64,000 bases of DNA. Origin: Trichobilharzia szidati (Eukaryota > Platyhelminthes > Trematoda > Strigeidida > Schistosomatidae). The DNA lies in NCBI GenBank assembly GCA_944472155.2, contig OX235275.1:30184865-30248864 (forward strand), written 5' to 3'. Positions 47,141 through 59,445 of this stretch are shown here, piece by piece. A program made the position numbers and the translations under genes. Below the pieces are notes generated by a model. That model did no database searches and had not been told where the DNA came from. It saw nothing but the letters and a program-made list of their open reading frames with translations. The stretch's first letter is position 1. Each line of letters starts with the position of its first letter.

Positions 47141-48100
47141 GTAACACGAAACTCTGCCTTGTAACAAATCCACAGGTGAGATCCAATCGTCAATCTACAG
47201 ATATGTAGGAGAAGATAGAGATGAAAAGATCGGACGAGCATGAATTAGGGCGAATGTCGAATCACATCGCACTCGATGCAGGCCGATGGTCGAGTGGAAT
47301 GTCAATGAGAAACGACGAGTGAGTCGTGACATTGAGGTTGGCATCGAGGAGATCGTCAGCGCAGGATGAGATGAGACATTGTTGGCACTCGCGGTCGAAG
47401 CTGAAAGGACAGTGGAAGATATGACGAAGTGGGGATGTGTTGTTGAAGCCCACTGTTCGACTCGGAACTCAGTTGGATGGTTTAGTAACAAATAATACTA
47501 AAGACAGCAGAACCGTGTCAATTTCTACTGTGTGCAGAATGTATCAAGAAAAACTAAGATACCGCTTCAGGTTTCGTCAAGAACTGATGTCAATTAAGGA
47601 ACCATTGAAAACTATGCACATTATGCAGTAACAGGAAAACGACGCAGCACATGCAGTTGACATGTTGAATACGCCCATCCATCAGCCACTGACACGATAT
47701 CAATCACCTGTGAATTCCTTATTATACTGCCAATGTCATCAGCGATTATCTCTCCACACACACAGCTTCGTATATGCAGTTAGATACGACTAACATTTAG
47801 AACCTAATTAGTACTATGCTGGGAAATCCCATGATTGATTGGAACAGATTTCTAGTATTCCTTGTTGCATTTTCAAGGCTTCTCTGGATGAATTCACCTA
47901 TTGATCAAACCTGTACACAAAAAGATCCTCGTGGACCAACACTAGACAACTAGATGAATTTCAGTCTGTCAGTTAGCAGCTATTCGTTTCATTAGGTTTG
48001 AGGTTTGATCACGATATGAGTTCAGTTCAATGGAGATTATAGGAGAGTGTTTTCCAACTAAGAAGGCTTTAGTGAGAGGTGGCATTTAGTGATTCTGCAA
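47141..48100. other. Unassigned duplicated sequence
   Basis: Matches 61.3-62.3 kb and, in part, 17.95-18.1 kb. Open frames on both strands are not consistently preserved between copies. Confidence 0.4.
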
Positions 48101-48109
48101 AGGCCGTAT

Positions 48110-49127
48110 TATCGTTAGTACATTGTATGTTACTTTACAAACGGACTTCACTAATGCATAATTCACTAAAACACAGACGCAGTGCCAGCTGCTGATCAGA
48201 AGGCTCAGTTTACAAACGAATTTCTTGGATGTGGTGAAATGTTACACGGACCCAGTACCACATGTGACGGCCTAATTGTTTGAAAAATACGTCCTGAGTG
48301 ACCCAACCACGAGAATGTTGCTTATTTGGATGCTTCGATTACCCTTGTGATCATTAACCTATTTACTCTTAGACTGCATTTCAATGTGATGGCCTTCGTG
48401 AATCACATGTTGACCAGATCCTCATTCTTTGATTTTCCGGCTGTCAAATCTCTAACTGTGATGCTTCTCCGTGTGGTTGTGTGACGATGACATTGTTAAT
48501 GAGCATCATACAATAAATTACAGTTACAAGCCAGCATTTTCTCTTGATAGAACAAACAAATAGACGTACTAGCAGAGCAGTCCAGTTCATGAAACACTTA
48601 ACAATCAACAGGCGCAGACACAACAAGTAGCAGTGGATGCATTCAATTCAGTTCATTTCAGTACATGAATACACTACTGTATCCTATTATGATTGTTGGA
48701 GTTTAGCCAACTAATTTTGGTCCACATCACTCGTTTTCTACTCCAAACTTATCTGTTTTTCACAGCTGCCTAACAGCACTGTTCATAAAGTTATGAGTTA
48801 TTGATATTGTCAATGGTGCAGAGAATGTAGTAGATTTTTCTCCATATAACCGTCTTCTCGGTGTCTGTGGAGAGTGTGTGGCTGTGCATCTCTCAAGGAA
48901 GTTGTGGATATACAGACAAACAGTGGGAAACGAGGATTGTCTCTCTGACCTAATGCAGCAATCAGTCAACTTCGGTGGCTACACATCCTACTCTTTTCAC
49001 AACGCCCATACTATTCCTGTGAATAATCACATAGAAATGAAAACACAGTGAAGGTATTACTCGAAGTTTATTTACTCAACTCAACGAACAGATATGCGAA
49101 TAGGAAAGAGCTGGGTGGTCGTTGTAA
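48110..49127 (-). repeat. Right inverted arm of U1 (MEG 3' flank)
   Basis: Reverse complement of the MEG-B 3' UTR and downstream flank, 35980-36800. An example is the GTAGCCACCGAAGT stretch at 36126 versus its complement near 48978. Confidence 0.8.
49067..49072 (-). terminator. Polyadenylation signal of orphan exon C
   Basis: TTTATT on the plus strand, i.e. AATAAA on the minus strand, at the same distance from the stop as in MEG-B. Confidence 0.5.
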
Positions 49128-49246
49128 TCACAGATTAATAAGAATATATACGCACAAAATGGGTTGGAAGAAACACACCCACCACATATTATGAGCCATT
49201 CGCTGTGTAGCTTTGCGTCTTTCGCCAGACACATCGACTTCTTTAT
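49128..49246 (-). pseudogene. Orphan MEG last exon C
   Basis: The minus strand carries a CTTCCAG acceptor at 49247-49253 and then a 119-base exon ending in TGA. It has the same length and phase as MEG-B exon 3. By my count it differs from MEG-B at only two bases, giving one change in the helix (I to V). The signal-peptide exon is not found upstream on this strand: homology to intron 2 stops in a TA-rich tract at about 49.8-49.88 kb, where the next tandem unit starts. It is either a broken gene, or a last exon used by transcripts starting elsewhere, or a sequence donor. Confidence 0.75.
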
Positions 49247-49339
49247 CTGGAAGGAATACAGAGAAGAGCATGATCAAAATTACGGAGCATTCACACACAG
49301 TGGCATTGTGAGAAATTACCACTCTGTATTCAGGATTTC

Positions 49340-49755
49340 GTCATGAACTGACATCGGTTAGAAGAGCATTGGAAAAGCAGCCAGAGGGCGTACTTAAAAC
49401 CTGGATTGAGAGTTCGCTCTACCAGCACACTCACAACACAAGGTTTTGAAGCCAGGAGATTCCGGTATTAAGACGAGCTCACACAATATGGAGTCACTGG
49501 GTTCCAGTCCAATGACCATCATATCAGTTCTCAAATTCGCCGATCCATAATATGTCAACAGTGACTGTCACATGCCAGTGTCATCAGTGGAGATTATTTC
49601 TCCTCACACACGACCTAGTCTTCCTCATTGATCAAGACTCCGCACTAGAACATAAAACACTTGACCGAGAGTCAACCGCTGTCCAGGACGCTCTGTCACC
49701 GGTTATATGATTGTTCTCCAACCTGTGTCAGTCTATTATGAATTCATGAAGTCAA
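49340..49755 (+). mobile_element. SINE-like repeat (U1)
   Basis: Same element as in MEG-B intron 2, at the same place relative to the last exon. Its ends, CATGAACTGACATCGGTTAG and GTGTCAGTCTATTATGAATTC, are inverted relatives. Confidence 0.65.
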
Positions 49756-50259
49756 TCAACTCATTGCTAACCAACAGCTGCAACTTCTTGTCTGATTCAG
49801 TAATGAAATTTTCAGCGAATATATATACATATATTCACATATATATTTCAATCTATGCAAATATTCACTTATATTTGAATGATTTACAAGAATCACGCAC
49901 GAAACAATTCCAGAAAACATTTCTAGTTGACAATGACGTTGATTCTATCACACATAATCACATCGTTAAACAACTCCTCACAAATCTCATCATCACACAA
50001 TCACAGCGGAAAGCAATAACACTTGAGATTTTACAGGCAAAAAGACAAATAATAAGGTTCAATTCAACATATGATATACGAAGTTCAGCACAGTGATATG
50101 CATTCTGAGAGTCTATTTGGATCATGAACATAAAAGTAATTGAAACATCCAAACAAGCAACATTATTGTGGTTGGATAATTCAAGAGAGAATTTTGAAAC
50201 AATTATGCAGTTACAAGTGAAATTCGGTCTACTTAACATTTTACTGCATAAACGAAGTC

Positions 50260-50576
50260 TGTCGAGGAACTTAGCCCTAAGTTCTTATTGTAACGAAGAC
50301 GCTTTGAACCAATTATGATTATGTATTTGTCCAAACTTTAAATCCAAAATACCAGTATTCCTTGAACGAATTTATATTGCTTGGCAATTAAGGCAAGACA
50401 AAATACAAAGGTCTACAAACAAATGTTTAGTACAAATGAAGTTATAACGTACTTTTATTCGTGTTCTTTTCGCCTTCTTCCAACTTGCACGCGATCGTAC
50501 CATTCGCGCCTTCGAGTTGCCCACCAATGGCTGCCAGTTCCAATAAACAAACGTTCAATGTTCACGTCCATTGACA
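50260..50576 (+). mobile_element. Solo LTR, 317 bp
   Basis: Starts TGTCGAGGAAC, ends CCATTGACA, and is flanked by AAGTC on both sides (50255-50259 and 50577-50581). U1 has a single AAGTC and no insertion at 36791-36795. An AATAAA at 50542-50547 gives the orientation. An older copy of the same family is at 3551-3860. Confidence 0.9.
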
Positions 50577-50639
50577 AAGTCCGTTTGTAAAGTTAACCAT
50601 TTGATTGGCAGCCTGGCCTTAACTTGGACCACCGAAAGC

Positions 50640-51790
50640 CTTCATCAATATGCTGTTGCTGGAAGGTAAGAGAGGGCGAGTGGTAGTTTTTGTTTCGAAT
50701 GAGAGTGAAGCTAGACCAAGGGAGAGACAAAGGTGGAACAAACTGCTTTTGTATGATAAGACAAGGATAGTTCTCTCGAATTATCGCCGCTTCGAATATA
50801 AGGAAGAGGTGAATGTTAATTCCCTTCAAATGTCCACTGGAATGCGATGGATAACTTTGATGGCAATTCTTCCCTCCACTGGATGACCACTATCATCAAT
50901 CGAAAGAGACTAAACAGAACTGTGCTTATACTTCACTTGGCCTTTTCGGAACCACGAAGGGAGATGGTGATTTTTAAATTTGTGAAGTTATTTACTTTTT
51001 CAGCCTTAACAGCTTTCTACATAGACGCATCTAAATTTTCAGATACAAACAGTAGTGACATAACGAGACAGCTTGTTTTTCGCTTGACCAATCAAAATTG
51101 ATCGGTCGGGAAACCAAAGACATATGGTGATGGTAGTGAAAGTTCACTTTATTGATTCAGATTAGCTTAGATGTACGACTTCACCAGTCACTTCTCCTCT
51201 TTTGAACCAGCTGATTTCGGATGTCTCCTAATTCATTCTGCAAGCAGTCAACTGTACACATGCTTTCTGCTCTATTCCTGTGGCATCTCACCAAATCGAC
51301 TTTGCAGTGGATTGTTGGAAACCTCGAGAAATGTGTGTATTCTCCCAGGGAGGTATTCTTCTATTGACATCGCTCTTGAATATACCATCCTCTTTTCTCT
51401 TTCTATGGAACATCAACAAAGTTTAATCCAACAGCATGTTCTGCTTCTTCTTCATGAAGGAACGCGAGGCATGGATGCGCATCATCAAACTTTATGTACA
51501 CAACCTCATCTTCAACTTTCTTATCCAGAATTATATACACATTATCAAGTTGACGGAACCTGTTTATTTGGAAGATTCTGAAGGTTAGCAAGGAAGAATT
51601 TCTCCAAAGTTGAACCCAGTGTTGAATTCATGGTGACACCATCGAGTTATGTGTATCAAAGACTGTTGAATGTGAAGTGCACGTTCATAGTGCATCCTAG
51701 AAGCAGCTCCTTGAGACTAATAATTGTCATTGCGATGAAGAACTGCCTATTTTATAGACAACGCATTCTGATATGAAATTCTCAGGAAGT
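50640..51790 (-). mobile_element. Penelope-like element, RT remnant (U2)
   Basis: Near-identical to 36840-37990, with the same broken frames. Decay predates the U1/U2 duplication. Confidence 0.65.
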
Positions 51791-52049
51791 GCATCGACTA
51801 CAAACCTGTTGTGATAAATTTCTTTCAATCTTCAAAATACGAATCGGGATAAAGTCGACCTGGATAAGCGAATATCATTTCAGTGATAAGGAATTTGGAT
51901 AAACTTTATTGTGGTGGAGCGATTTCTAGTAAATTTCAAGATATTGATTATTATGAAACCAGAGTTAGGAATTTGTAAATGAAAAAAAGTTATTGATCAT
52001 TAATTTGTCTTGTTCCAATATTAATAAATGTGAAATCACTGTTGTGTGA

Positions 52050-52520
52050 CAAAAGAGCAGACCGTGGAGTGGGGCCTTACTGGGAAGCAACGTGTTTCGC
52101 AAGATTCCATGTGAGACATACATGACATCTTGTCACATGGAAATGATAGCTTATAGGCAGTAATGCAGCCAGCTTTAAGTGACAGCAGAAAAATGACTGG
52201 GATGGGAATATTCCAAGGAAGCTTTGATGTTCACGCAATGAGAATTCGGATATCCAACACAAATGTGAAGTCTGTCAGTCAGTTCTTCAATATGGATCAG
52301 AAACTTAGGTGTCAATTACGAAGAGCATTACCAATAGGCTGCCGCACACCTTCTTCAACAACTGCTTTCAGTAGCTACATAGTGAGGGGTGAATGGCCAG
52401 CCGGAAGGAGTTAGCGACAAGAAACTCTGCAGTGGAAGGAACTAAGCAAGAATTGATCACTCAGCAAATATGAAGGAGGGAGTGCAGATGGCGTGGTCAA
52501 AGCCGAATGAGACCATCGAG
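52050..52520 (+). mobile_element. RTE C-terminal fragment (U2)
   Basis: Counterpart of 38255-38700: ISNTNVKSVSQFFNMD then KLRCQLRRALPIGCR. Confidence 0.5.
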
Positions 52521-53985
52521 TGACATTGCGTGCCAGACCGATGCTTGAATGAAACCTGAATGTGAAACGAAGTGTTTAGCGTCAGACGGAGGTTGACATT
52601 ATGTTGACCGTTAGTGGAGGAGGAGATAAGAGTTTGTCAGCCTAGCTCAATGGGATTCCAGAAGATAGAGGAAGGTGACGACATGCATTTGATGCCTCAT
52701 ATTTCAATCAGAACTCAAGAGAACGATATTAACAACAAGTCATACTTGTGGATACCAATATACAGTGCCGATCATCTGATAAACTCGATTTTGAAGCAAA
52801 ACGGCTGACGAAAATGAGTGACTACAGTTGGAGGCGAAATTTGACGAATTCTCTCCGCCCTCTTAGTCACTATTCGCTTAGAGTCTGAAGATGATGTCAG
52901 CTACGTTACAAAAGTGACAAAGTTGAATTCAGGTGAGTGAAATCACCAGAGAGCTATTCCATTCTAAGAATCATCAGAAACCAGCGAGAGCTGGACGACG
53001 ACTGTTTTCTCCTGGGTCAGGGTCACTCAGTATGTGAATTAAAAGTTCAGCCAATTCGCAACTTCTGTATGTGCTTATGTATACATGATGCAATTATCAG
53101 TCAGTGGTGATGGTAGTGTGCATCCGTTCCCACACAACTCGCCACTGCCTACCACTCACAAATTCCCAGCTGAACGTCACTCAATTTCATCCTGCATTCA
53201 GAGCTCAGTCACCAGTAGAATATCATTTCCAAATGTTCGTTTGCAGTCATTTGGTTGGTGTTCAGTGAAATCAGGTACTGAGATGACTGGGACAGCTGAA
53301 AACCAGCAATGTGATAGGCAGTCGGATGATTTCAGACACAATGTGTAGTTCGAAGATTCAGTTCACAGTAGTGACTTCGATGTGCACTGGTGAAGACTTC
53401 CAAACCATAAATGTCAGTGTGACATTTGTGCATTGTGGAATACTTCAAATTAATCAGAATTATATTTCGATAGGTTTTGCACACAAAGGGAAGCGTTTCA
53501 TTTACATCATGGTAATATTTCGAGTGAAATCACTACCCCTGACCACACTGTCTGTTGCAATTGTTGTCATTCATTTCACACATTCATGATTTGTATTGAC
53601 ATATTCATGTGGAGTTCATTTTCTCTTCATGTGCTTTTGTGTATCCGCGTTGTGGACAATTGTATTGAGTTCCCCACGCTACATGAATTCGGCGTAAACA
53701 CAACGAATGCAGATATCATCGTTAGCAGTCTTTCTTTCCATTTGCTCATGTTAGAATTCGGAATACCAATGTTGTCCCAATCAATGCTGTCGCCGGTGTC
53801 CAGTGTATGTAATGCTTTAGGCGAATATCTTTCTAAATCATTGTAGCTTTGTGTACTGTACTGTGGGATGACATTTAGTTAGACGTTTATGTTATTCATT
53901 CACGCTTATTTCTAGTGATGATCTAGTCGGCAGCACATTCACCACACGATATTTCGTTGACATTTCGTCTTGGATGAGCACTGGT
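52521..53985. other. Unassigned, duplicated in U1
   Basis: Contains the 87-codon frame at 53085-53348 (see 38701-40059). It retains about 65 bases near 53.53-53.60 kb missing from U1. No gene recognised. Confidence 0.35.
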
Positions 53986-53989
53986 GAAG

Positions 53990-56300
53990 AGATGGATAAA
54001 CTTTCACTGTGTTGAAAGCAGAACATATCTCTTGCCTCCTGATACATAAAAACTCACCGCTAAAGGGGAAAAAATTCACATTTGATTTGGAAAATGAACT
54101 AGGAGAATTAGCTATGTTAGATTGTAAAATAACACGAGTAGATGAAGGTAAACTGCAAACTAGCGTTTATAAATAATCAACACATTCCAAAAGATATTTT
54201 GACTTTAATTCACCTTATCTGTCGTTGCCTGCAATATCACTAAGTAGCACAACAAAAAAACCTCAACGATGAAATGAAACAGATAGAAGAAGAGAGTGAA
54301 TCATATAACTATCCCATCAAAAATTCACTAGTTAGTTCAGCAAAGGTCAGGAGCAAAATACAAATAGTGGTGAAACTAATAATAAAAACGTTACATACAA
54401 GGAGCTGATATTGTGTGCGTTACACAGAATTCCTTATAAAGCAGATCGAATGTCTGCTAATTTCAATGCTACTAAGCAAAGAAAAATTCGGAAATTTGAA
54501 AAAAAGTTATAAATCCGAACACAGCATACTCCAGAGCAAATAAATCAAATGTACAGACAAACACAAGAACCGTATGCAACCTATCAGATAGAGAACTCAG
54601 TGAACATGAATTGGCACTACTTGAGAAAGGACTGAACTTCAGCATAAACAGAAAACCCCTGAAAGCGATAGAAATAGCTCCCACCATGGAACCTTTATTG
54701 ACCATTTTACCTGATGAAGAAACTAATGAATTTCATCAGAAGGTTGGATGTACTCTGTCGAAACAAAAACAAGTCATCCCGAGTTTGTCAAAAAACGAAC
54801 GTCATGCAATACAAACACCTAGATCAGACAAATCTATTTTCATCACTGAAGCTGACAAAGGCAATATCACTGTCGTTCTGAATAAAGATGACTAGAACAT
54901 GGAAGCTATAGAACATATCGAAGCAGGTCCATGCGCACTACTACCAATAAACAAAACATCGAGTACTATGAACAAAGTGAAAGCACATGATTGTTATCTA
55001 CTCAGAGAATCGAAATCAAAAATTGGGAATTCAGTTTGCTTTATAATAACTGACGAAACAAACTCGGCCGAGAGATTTTGTGGAAGGCCGAAATGTTGCT
55101 CTTGTGACCAATAATTGATTTCACCAATTCAGTAACATATGCTATATCGAAACGCACATCAACAATACTGAAAGCACCTCAATACAATATTCCTCTGAAT
55201 ATTGAAAATATTGAGGAATTTGAAAGAAACGTGATGCAAATAACGACTGAATAAGACGAAATTGTGGCAAGTTTTGATGTGATTTCACTATTCGCTGGTA
55301 TCCCTTATGTGACTCACTTGATATTATGAAATATGAGCTTGAAAACAATCAGGCGATATTAGCTTAGTCATCATTCTCAATGGAAGACGTAACAAAATGA
55401 TTCAATCTTTGTTTAGAATCTACCTACTATTTAACCTTTATTGATAGACTTTACTGTCAGAAAAAGTGTGCTGTTGAACAAATGGAGTTGCGCTGGAATC
55501 ACCAGCATCTCCAATTGTAGCAAATCTGCATCTGAAAGCTGAAGAAAGAAAAGCACTGACACGTTTTAGTTGTCATCCTAGAATATGGTGCAGAAATGCA
55601 GATGACACATTTGTCATCATGAAGAAAGCTGACAAGGAGAACCTTCCAACACAGGTTAACTAAATCTCAGAATATATATCTGGTTTACGTATGAAGTAGA
55701 ATCGGATGAGGAAAGTCTAAACTTTCTGTATTGTCTTGAAAAACAATAAACTGACGAGAAATCTAAAGTTCACAATATACAGGAAATGTACACACCCCAA
55801 CAGGTATTTGAATTTCCAATCAGATAATCCAATAGGAATGAAAGTTTCAGTAGTTTCAAATCTCGTCAACACAGCTGGAAACATAATAACAGATAATCAT
55901 GATGATGATGATATGGAGAAGGAGATATCCAATATAAAACAAATTCTGATTAGAAATGGCTATCCGAAAAAGCTTATAAGTGATATTATCAATAAAAATG
56001 AACAGAAGGAAAACAGAAAATTGAAAAATCTTGCATATCGACAAAAGCCACTCCATATTGAAAAGAGACAGCTGAACAACTTCAAAGACTACCTGCTTCA
56101 TACAATATTGAAGTCTATTTCAAACTTTCTCATGTCAGAGACACGGTTCCGAAAATGTCACAAAACTAGGGGACAGCATAAAATATTCAGAATGTGAAGC
56201 TTGCTGTATAAGGGAGAGTAGTAGACAGGCGAAGGTCAGATTGAGTGAACATAGGCTGGCAGTGCACGGAACGTCCAACTAGAAATCAATTAGAATCATA
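53990..56300 (+). mobile_element. Penelope-like element with RT and GIY-YIG, decayed (U2)
   Basis: Same landmarks as 40060-42265: LLEKGLNFSINRKPLKAIE (54.63 kb), ITEADKGNITVVLNKDD (54.84 kb), CRNADDTFVIMKK (55.59 kb), KFTIYRKCTHPNRYLNF (55.77 kb), and the GIY-YIG core CEACCI near 56.20 kb, shifted. The stop after VLNKDD is shared with U1. This copy keeps a stretch at 54.17-54.31 kb reading STHSKRYFDF that U1 has lost. Confidence 0.85.
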
Positions 56301-56399
56301 CTCACACATACATGCTTCAATTGTTGAATTATATTAGACTTGAAACAAAATATTCCATTCAAAGCACTACTACTAGTGAAATATTCAAGTAGTGTGAAA

Positions 56400-56780
56400 C
56401 TGATTCTAGCGAATCATGATACCAGCCACGCAGCCAGGCGAATTGGTTCATTGGCATATCATCCATTTTACAATTCAAATTCTGACTCGCAGCGATTTGA
56501 TTGATTTATGGATTGCATAATCACGAATTGAGTCAAGTTGAGGAACCACTCCACTCCAAGGAGTACTGGACGACTGGTTTCGACTGCAATGCGGAGAGAA
56601 GAAAAACAGTTGACAGAATTTAAACGACGATATACAGAAATAGAGCGTAGCCTTCCCTAGCTTCCACAGCTCTGTTGCGAAGCTGTCGTCAACTTGGAAA
56701 TCAGCAACTAGCTATTTCAACTAGCCGAGCAGCTGTCAAGCTTGTGATCATCAAGTGCTACGTCTCTGATTATCAATCAC
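56400..56780. repeat. Repeat following the Penelope element (U2)
   Basis: Matches 42370-42760 and 16330-16830. Sequence to 57080 is unassigned duplicated material. Confidence 0.6.
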
Positions 56781-57079
56781 TTAGCTCATCTACTCACCAC
56801 AGTGAAACGAATGTTAATACAAGTGCTGGCGAAAAGAGTAGGCAGACTTAGAACAACTTCACCAGAGAAATAAGTGTCTTATTCAAAATGTTACTCAACA
56901 GCAACAACCCACACTTATTTATCATAGATAATCTTAGAGGGAGGAGAAGGGCTTGTAGCAGGAAAGAGAATGTAGTACTAGAGAATGATAAGAAGAGGAT
57001 GGTAAACCAACCATCAGAAACCATAGAGATTTTTGAATTCAGACACTGAATTCGTAGCACACCTAATCCATCGAATCTA

Positions 57080-58850
57080 ATCATTATTATTATCATTATT
57101 GTTTCCTTTCATTCCTAGAGGAACATATGGCTTCAGCCGCACGTCTCCAATGCGTTTGGTTCTTTGAAAACGTTTTCACATCCCTTCACATCTAACCATA
57201 CTATTCCATCTCCTCTTCGCATGACCTGCTCCAACATTTCAGCCTAGCACTGACAGCCAACTCGAAGTCCCCCGTTTGAGTCTCACTCGAGAGATGGCCT
57301 GTCGTGTATTGTCACTTGATGGATTGCTTTCCCAGAGTATGGCCAATCAATCCACTTTCATTTCTTTCTGCTTATTTGTTGCACAGTTGATTCATGCTGA
57401 GTTGATTAGCTCTCAGAGATCACTGATGCTGACCCTTACTGGCCAGACATCTAATCTTCAGTAGTATTGAGCGAAGAAGGTCTGTAGTTTGTTCGAAGTG
57501 GGTTTCATAACGAGTCAGGCCTCTAATCCGTATAGTCTTCGCATCTTTGTTCCATGCTGAGTGCAGTTGACCTCAACACGAATTTGAGAGAAATGAAAGC
57601 TTGCCTTACTTTCCCGATCGTTGCTTTGATGCATTTAATTGAAACGGTGCTTCACATGTCGGTAGGTAAAGAAGGCTACTTCCTTTCATTTCCCACATTG
57701 ATGCTGACTTTTGTCTGTTGTTGTTGTAGCTGTTGGCCAAGAATCATCATCATCTGTGTTTCCTCTGTGTTCACCTGAAGGTCATCTTTGATGCTTCTTC
57801 TTTCGCTCACATGTTGCTTTTCACTTGTATATCTTCTTAGTTTGTTGAATATCAGACACATATCATCAAAAAAGTCCACATCCTCCAAGTATTTCTTGAA
57901 AGCGTATTTTATGCTATGTCTCTTCGTTGCTTCTTCTCTGTCGCGTTTTCTAGTCTACCGCAGTCAAGAAAATCATTGAGGATGGTAGGCAACCAGCTTG
58001 TCGCACTCCCGGCTTCACTCCGCAGGTTTGACTCCACAACGCTTTCAGGCTGTTCCAGAGCTTTTCAAAGCTGGTCTCCTCACGCGTGTTCATTTGTGTC
58101 TCCGCCTTCTTCATTATGATTGCAGTGAAGAAATACTTTGTTTGCCATAATGAGATCTCTCCTTGTGATATCTGGTCCCAGTTTCCATTCATGTCAACCA
58201 TTAAGAATTCAACGTCATCAACTGGAGTATTGTCCATTGTTGTCTGTAGAACTCTTCTTCCTTTTCTGGGTTGTTTGTGTGTGCACAGAATTGTATAATT
58301 GTCATTTTCCTTCCGTTGGGTTGAATCCGGCGTTCATTATCCTGGGTGAGATAGCCTCACATTGTATCAGGGCCTTCGTTTCTGTCGTTAATATCGTCAT
58401 CGCAACACCCTCTGTGATATTGTGGTCGCCTTTTTGATGACCAGAAAAGATGAATTACTCTCCTGTTGACAATTATGTGAATCCCCTCTCATTCCATCTG
58501 CTTCTGCATATTCCCAGTGCCTGAATACTATTTCTTCCAACTCACATTCCCGGCCTTCCATTACTTTCTTACTTTTGTAATGTTCACGGAAACTTTGAGC
58601 ATCTGTAAACCTCACCGTCTGTGTTGTTCACCAATATGTCTCGTTCTTACTGTGAAGATATTCAAATCACTTGTTTTCATTCACTCCTGCATATTGATTG
58701 TGTGGACAATGAGTGGTTCTTGGGTGTCTGGCTGCTTCCTCCCAAAACTGCTTGTCATTTATTCTCGCTGACTGGTCACGTGATCTTCAGTGTGGAGGTG
58801 CTGGAGGAAACAAGTGTATATGAAAACTGCCTGCAATCATAAGTGACTGA
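57080..58850 (-). mobile_element. RTE-type retrotransposon, decayed (U2, minus copy)
   Basis: Counterpart of 43090-44945. The catalytic box here reads VDFFDDMCLI instead of FADD. Compared with U1 it lacks about 90 bases near 58.02 kb. An endonuclease piece DNTPVDDVEFLMVDMNGNWD is at 58.18-58.24 kb. Confidence 0.7.
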
Positions 58851-59153
58851 ATCTAACCATCAAAAGCTATGACATCGCTTAGTTGACTATCTTGCTAGTT
58901 TCCTAGCCAGTCCGAAGCCCAAGACATGAAGGATAGTTGGGTGTAAGGCTACTCGACCTTCACTACTAAACATTTGAAATCAATGGAAAGAATTCAACAC
59001 ACAGAAAATATACTGACAATAAAAAAAGAACGATAGCATTCTTCGCTGAAATCGTAGAGAGAAAGTTACTCCGCTAGCTGGTGTAACCCAGCTTTCAGGA
59101 AGCCAGTCAGCCAGCCAATGTGTCTTCTCTCCATGATTATTAACGACAGACAG

Positions 59154-59441
59154 TGTTGCGCTGCTATATTTTGATCAAACTAGCGTATACGTATATCCTA
59201 ATACTTCTTCTCGTTTATAATTGTGTCCTAACGTTGTGCTTGCTCGACACACACAACGTAAATCAGAAGACACTTGAGAAGGTGTAGGAAGGTGTATTCT
59301 CGCCGTAATCAAAATTCAAAACTTGAGCGAGTACAAATGTGTCAATTGTTAACACGCAAGATTTAGAGTAATAAACAAATCAAAGTACAATTACACAATG
59401 AAAGTATAGTACGATGATGAGTAACAAAATGGGTTACTGCA
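59154..59441 (+). mobile_element. Solo LTR, 288 bp
   Basis: Starts TGTTGCGCTGC and ends GGTTACTGCA, with ACAG immediately on both sides (59150-59153 and 59442-59445). U1 lacks the segment: CGACAGCTACAAACAGTCACGG is continuous near 45257-45278. AATAAA at 59370-59375 gives the orientation. A different family from the 317- and 649-bp LTRs. Confidence 0.82.
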
Positions 59442-59445
59442 ACAG

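Larger units (their letters stand above)
36428..49887. repeat. Tandem unit U1 (about 13.5 kb)
   Basis: Starts at AATCACGCAC and ends in a TA-rich tract before the next AATCACGCAC at 49888. Content and order are the same as U2: minus-strand Penelope, plus RTE fragment, unassigned stretch, plus Penelope, minus RTE, plus RTE, inverted MEG 3' arm with orphan last exon. Confidence 0.88.
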
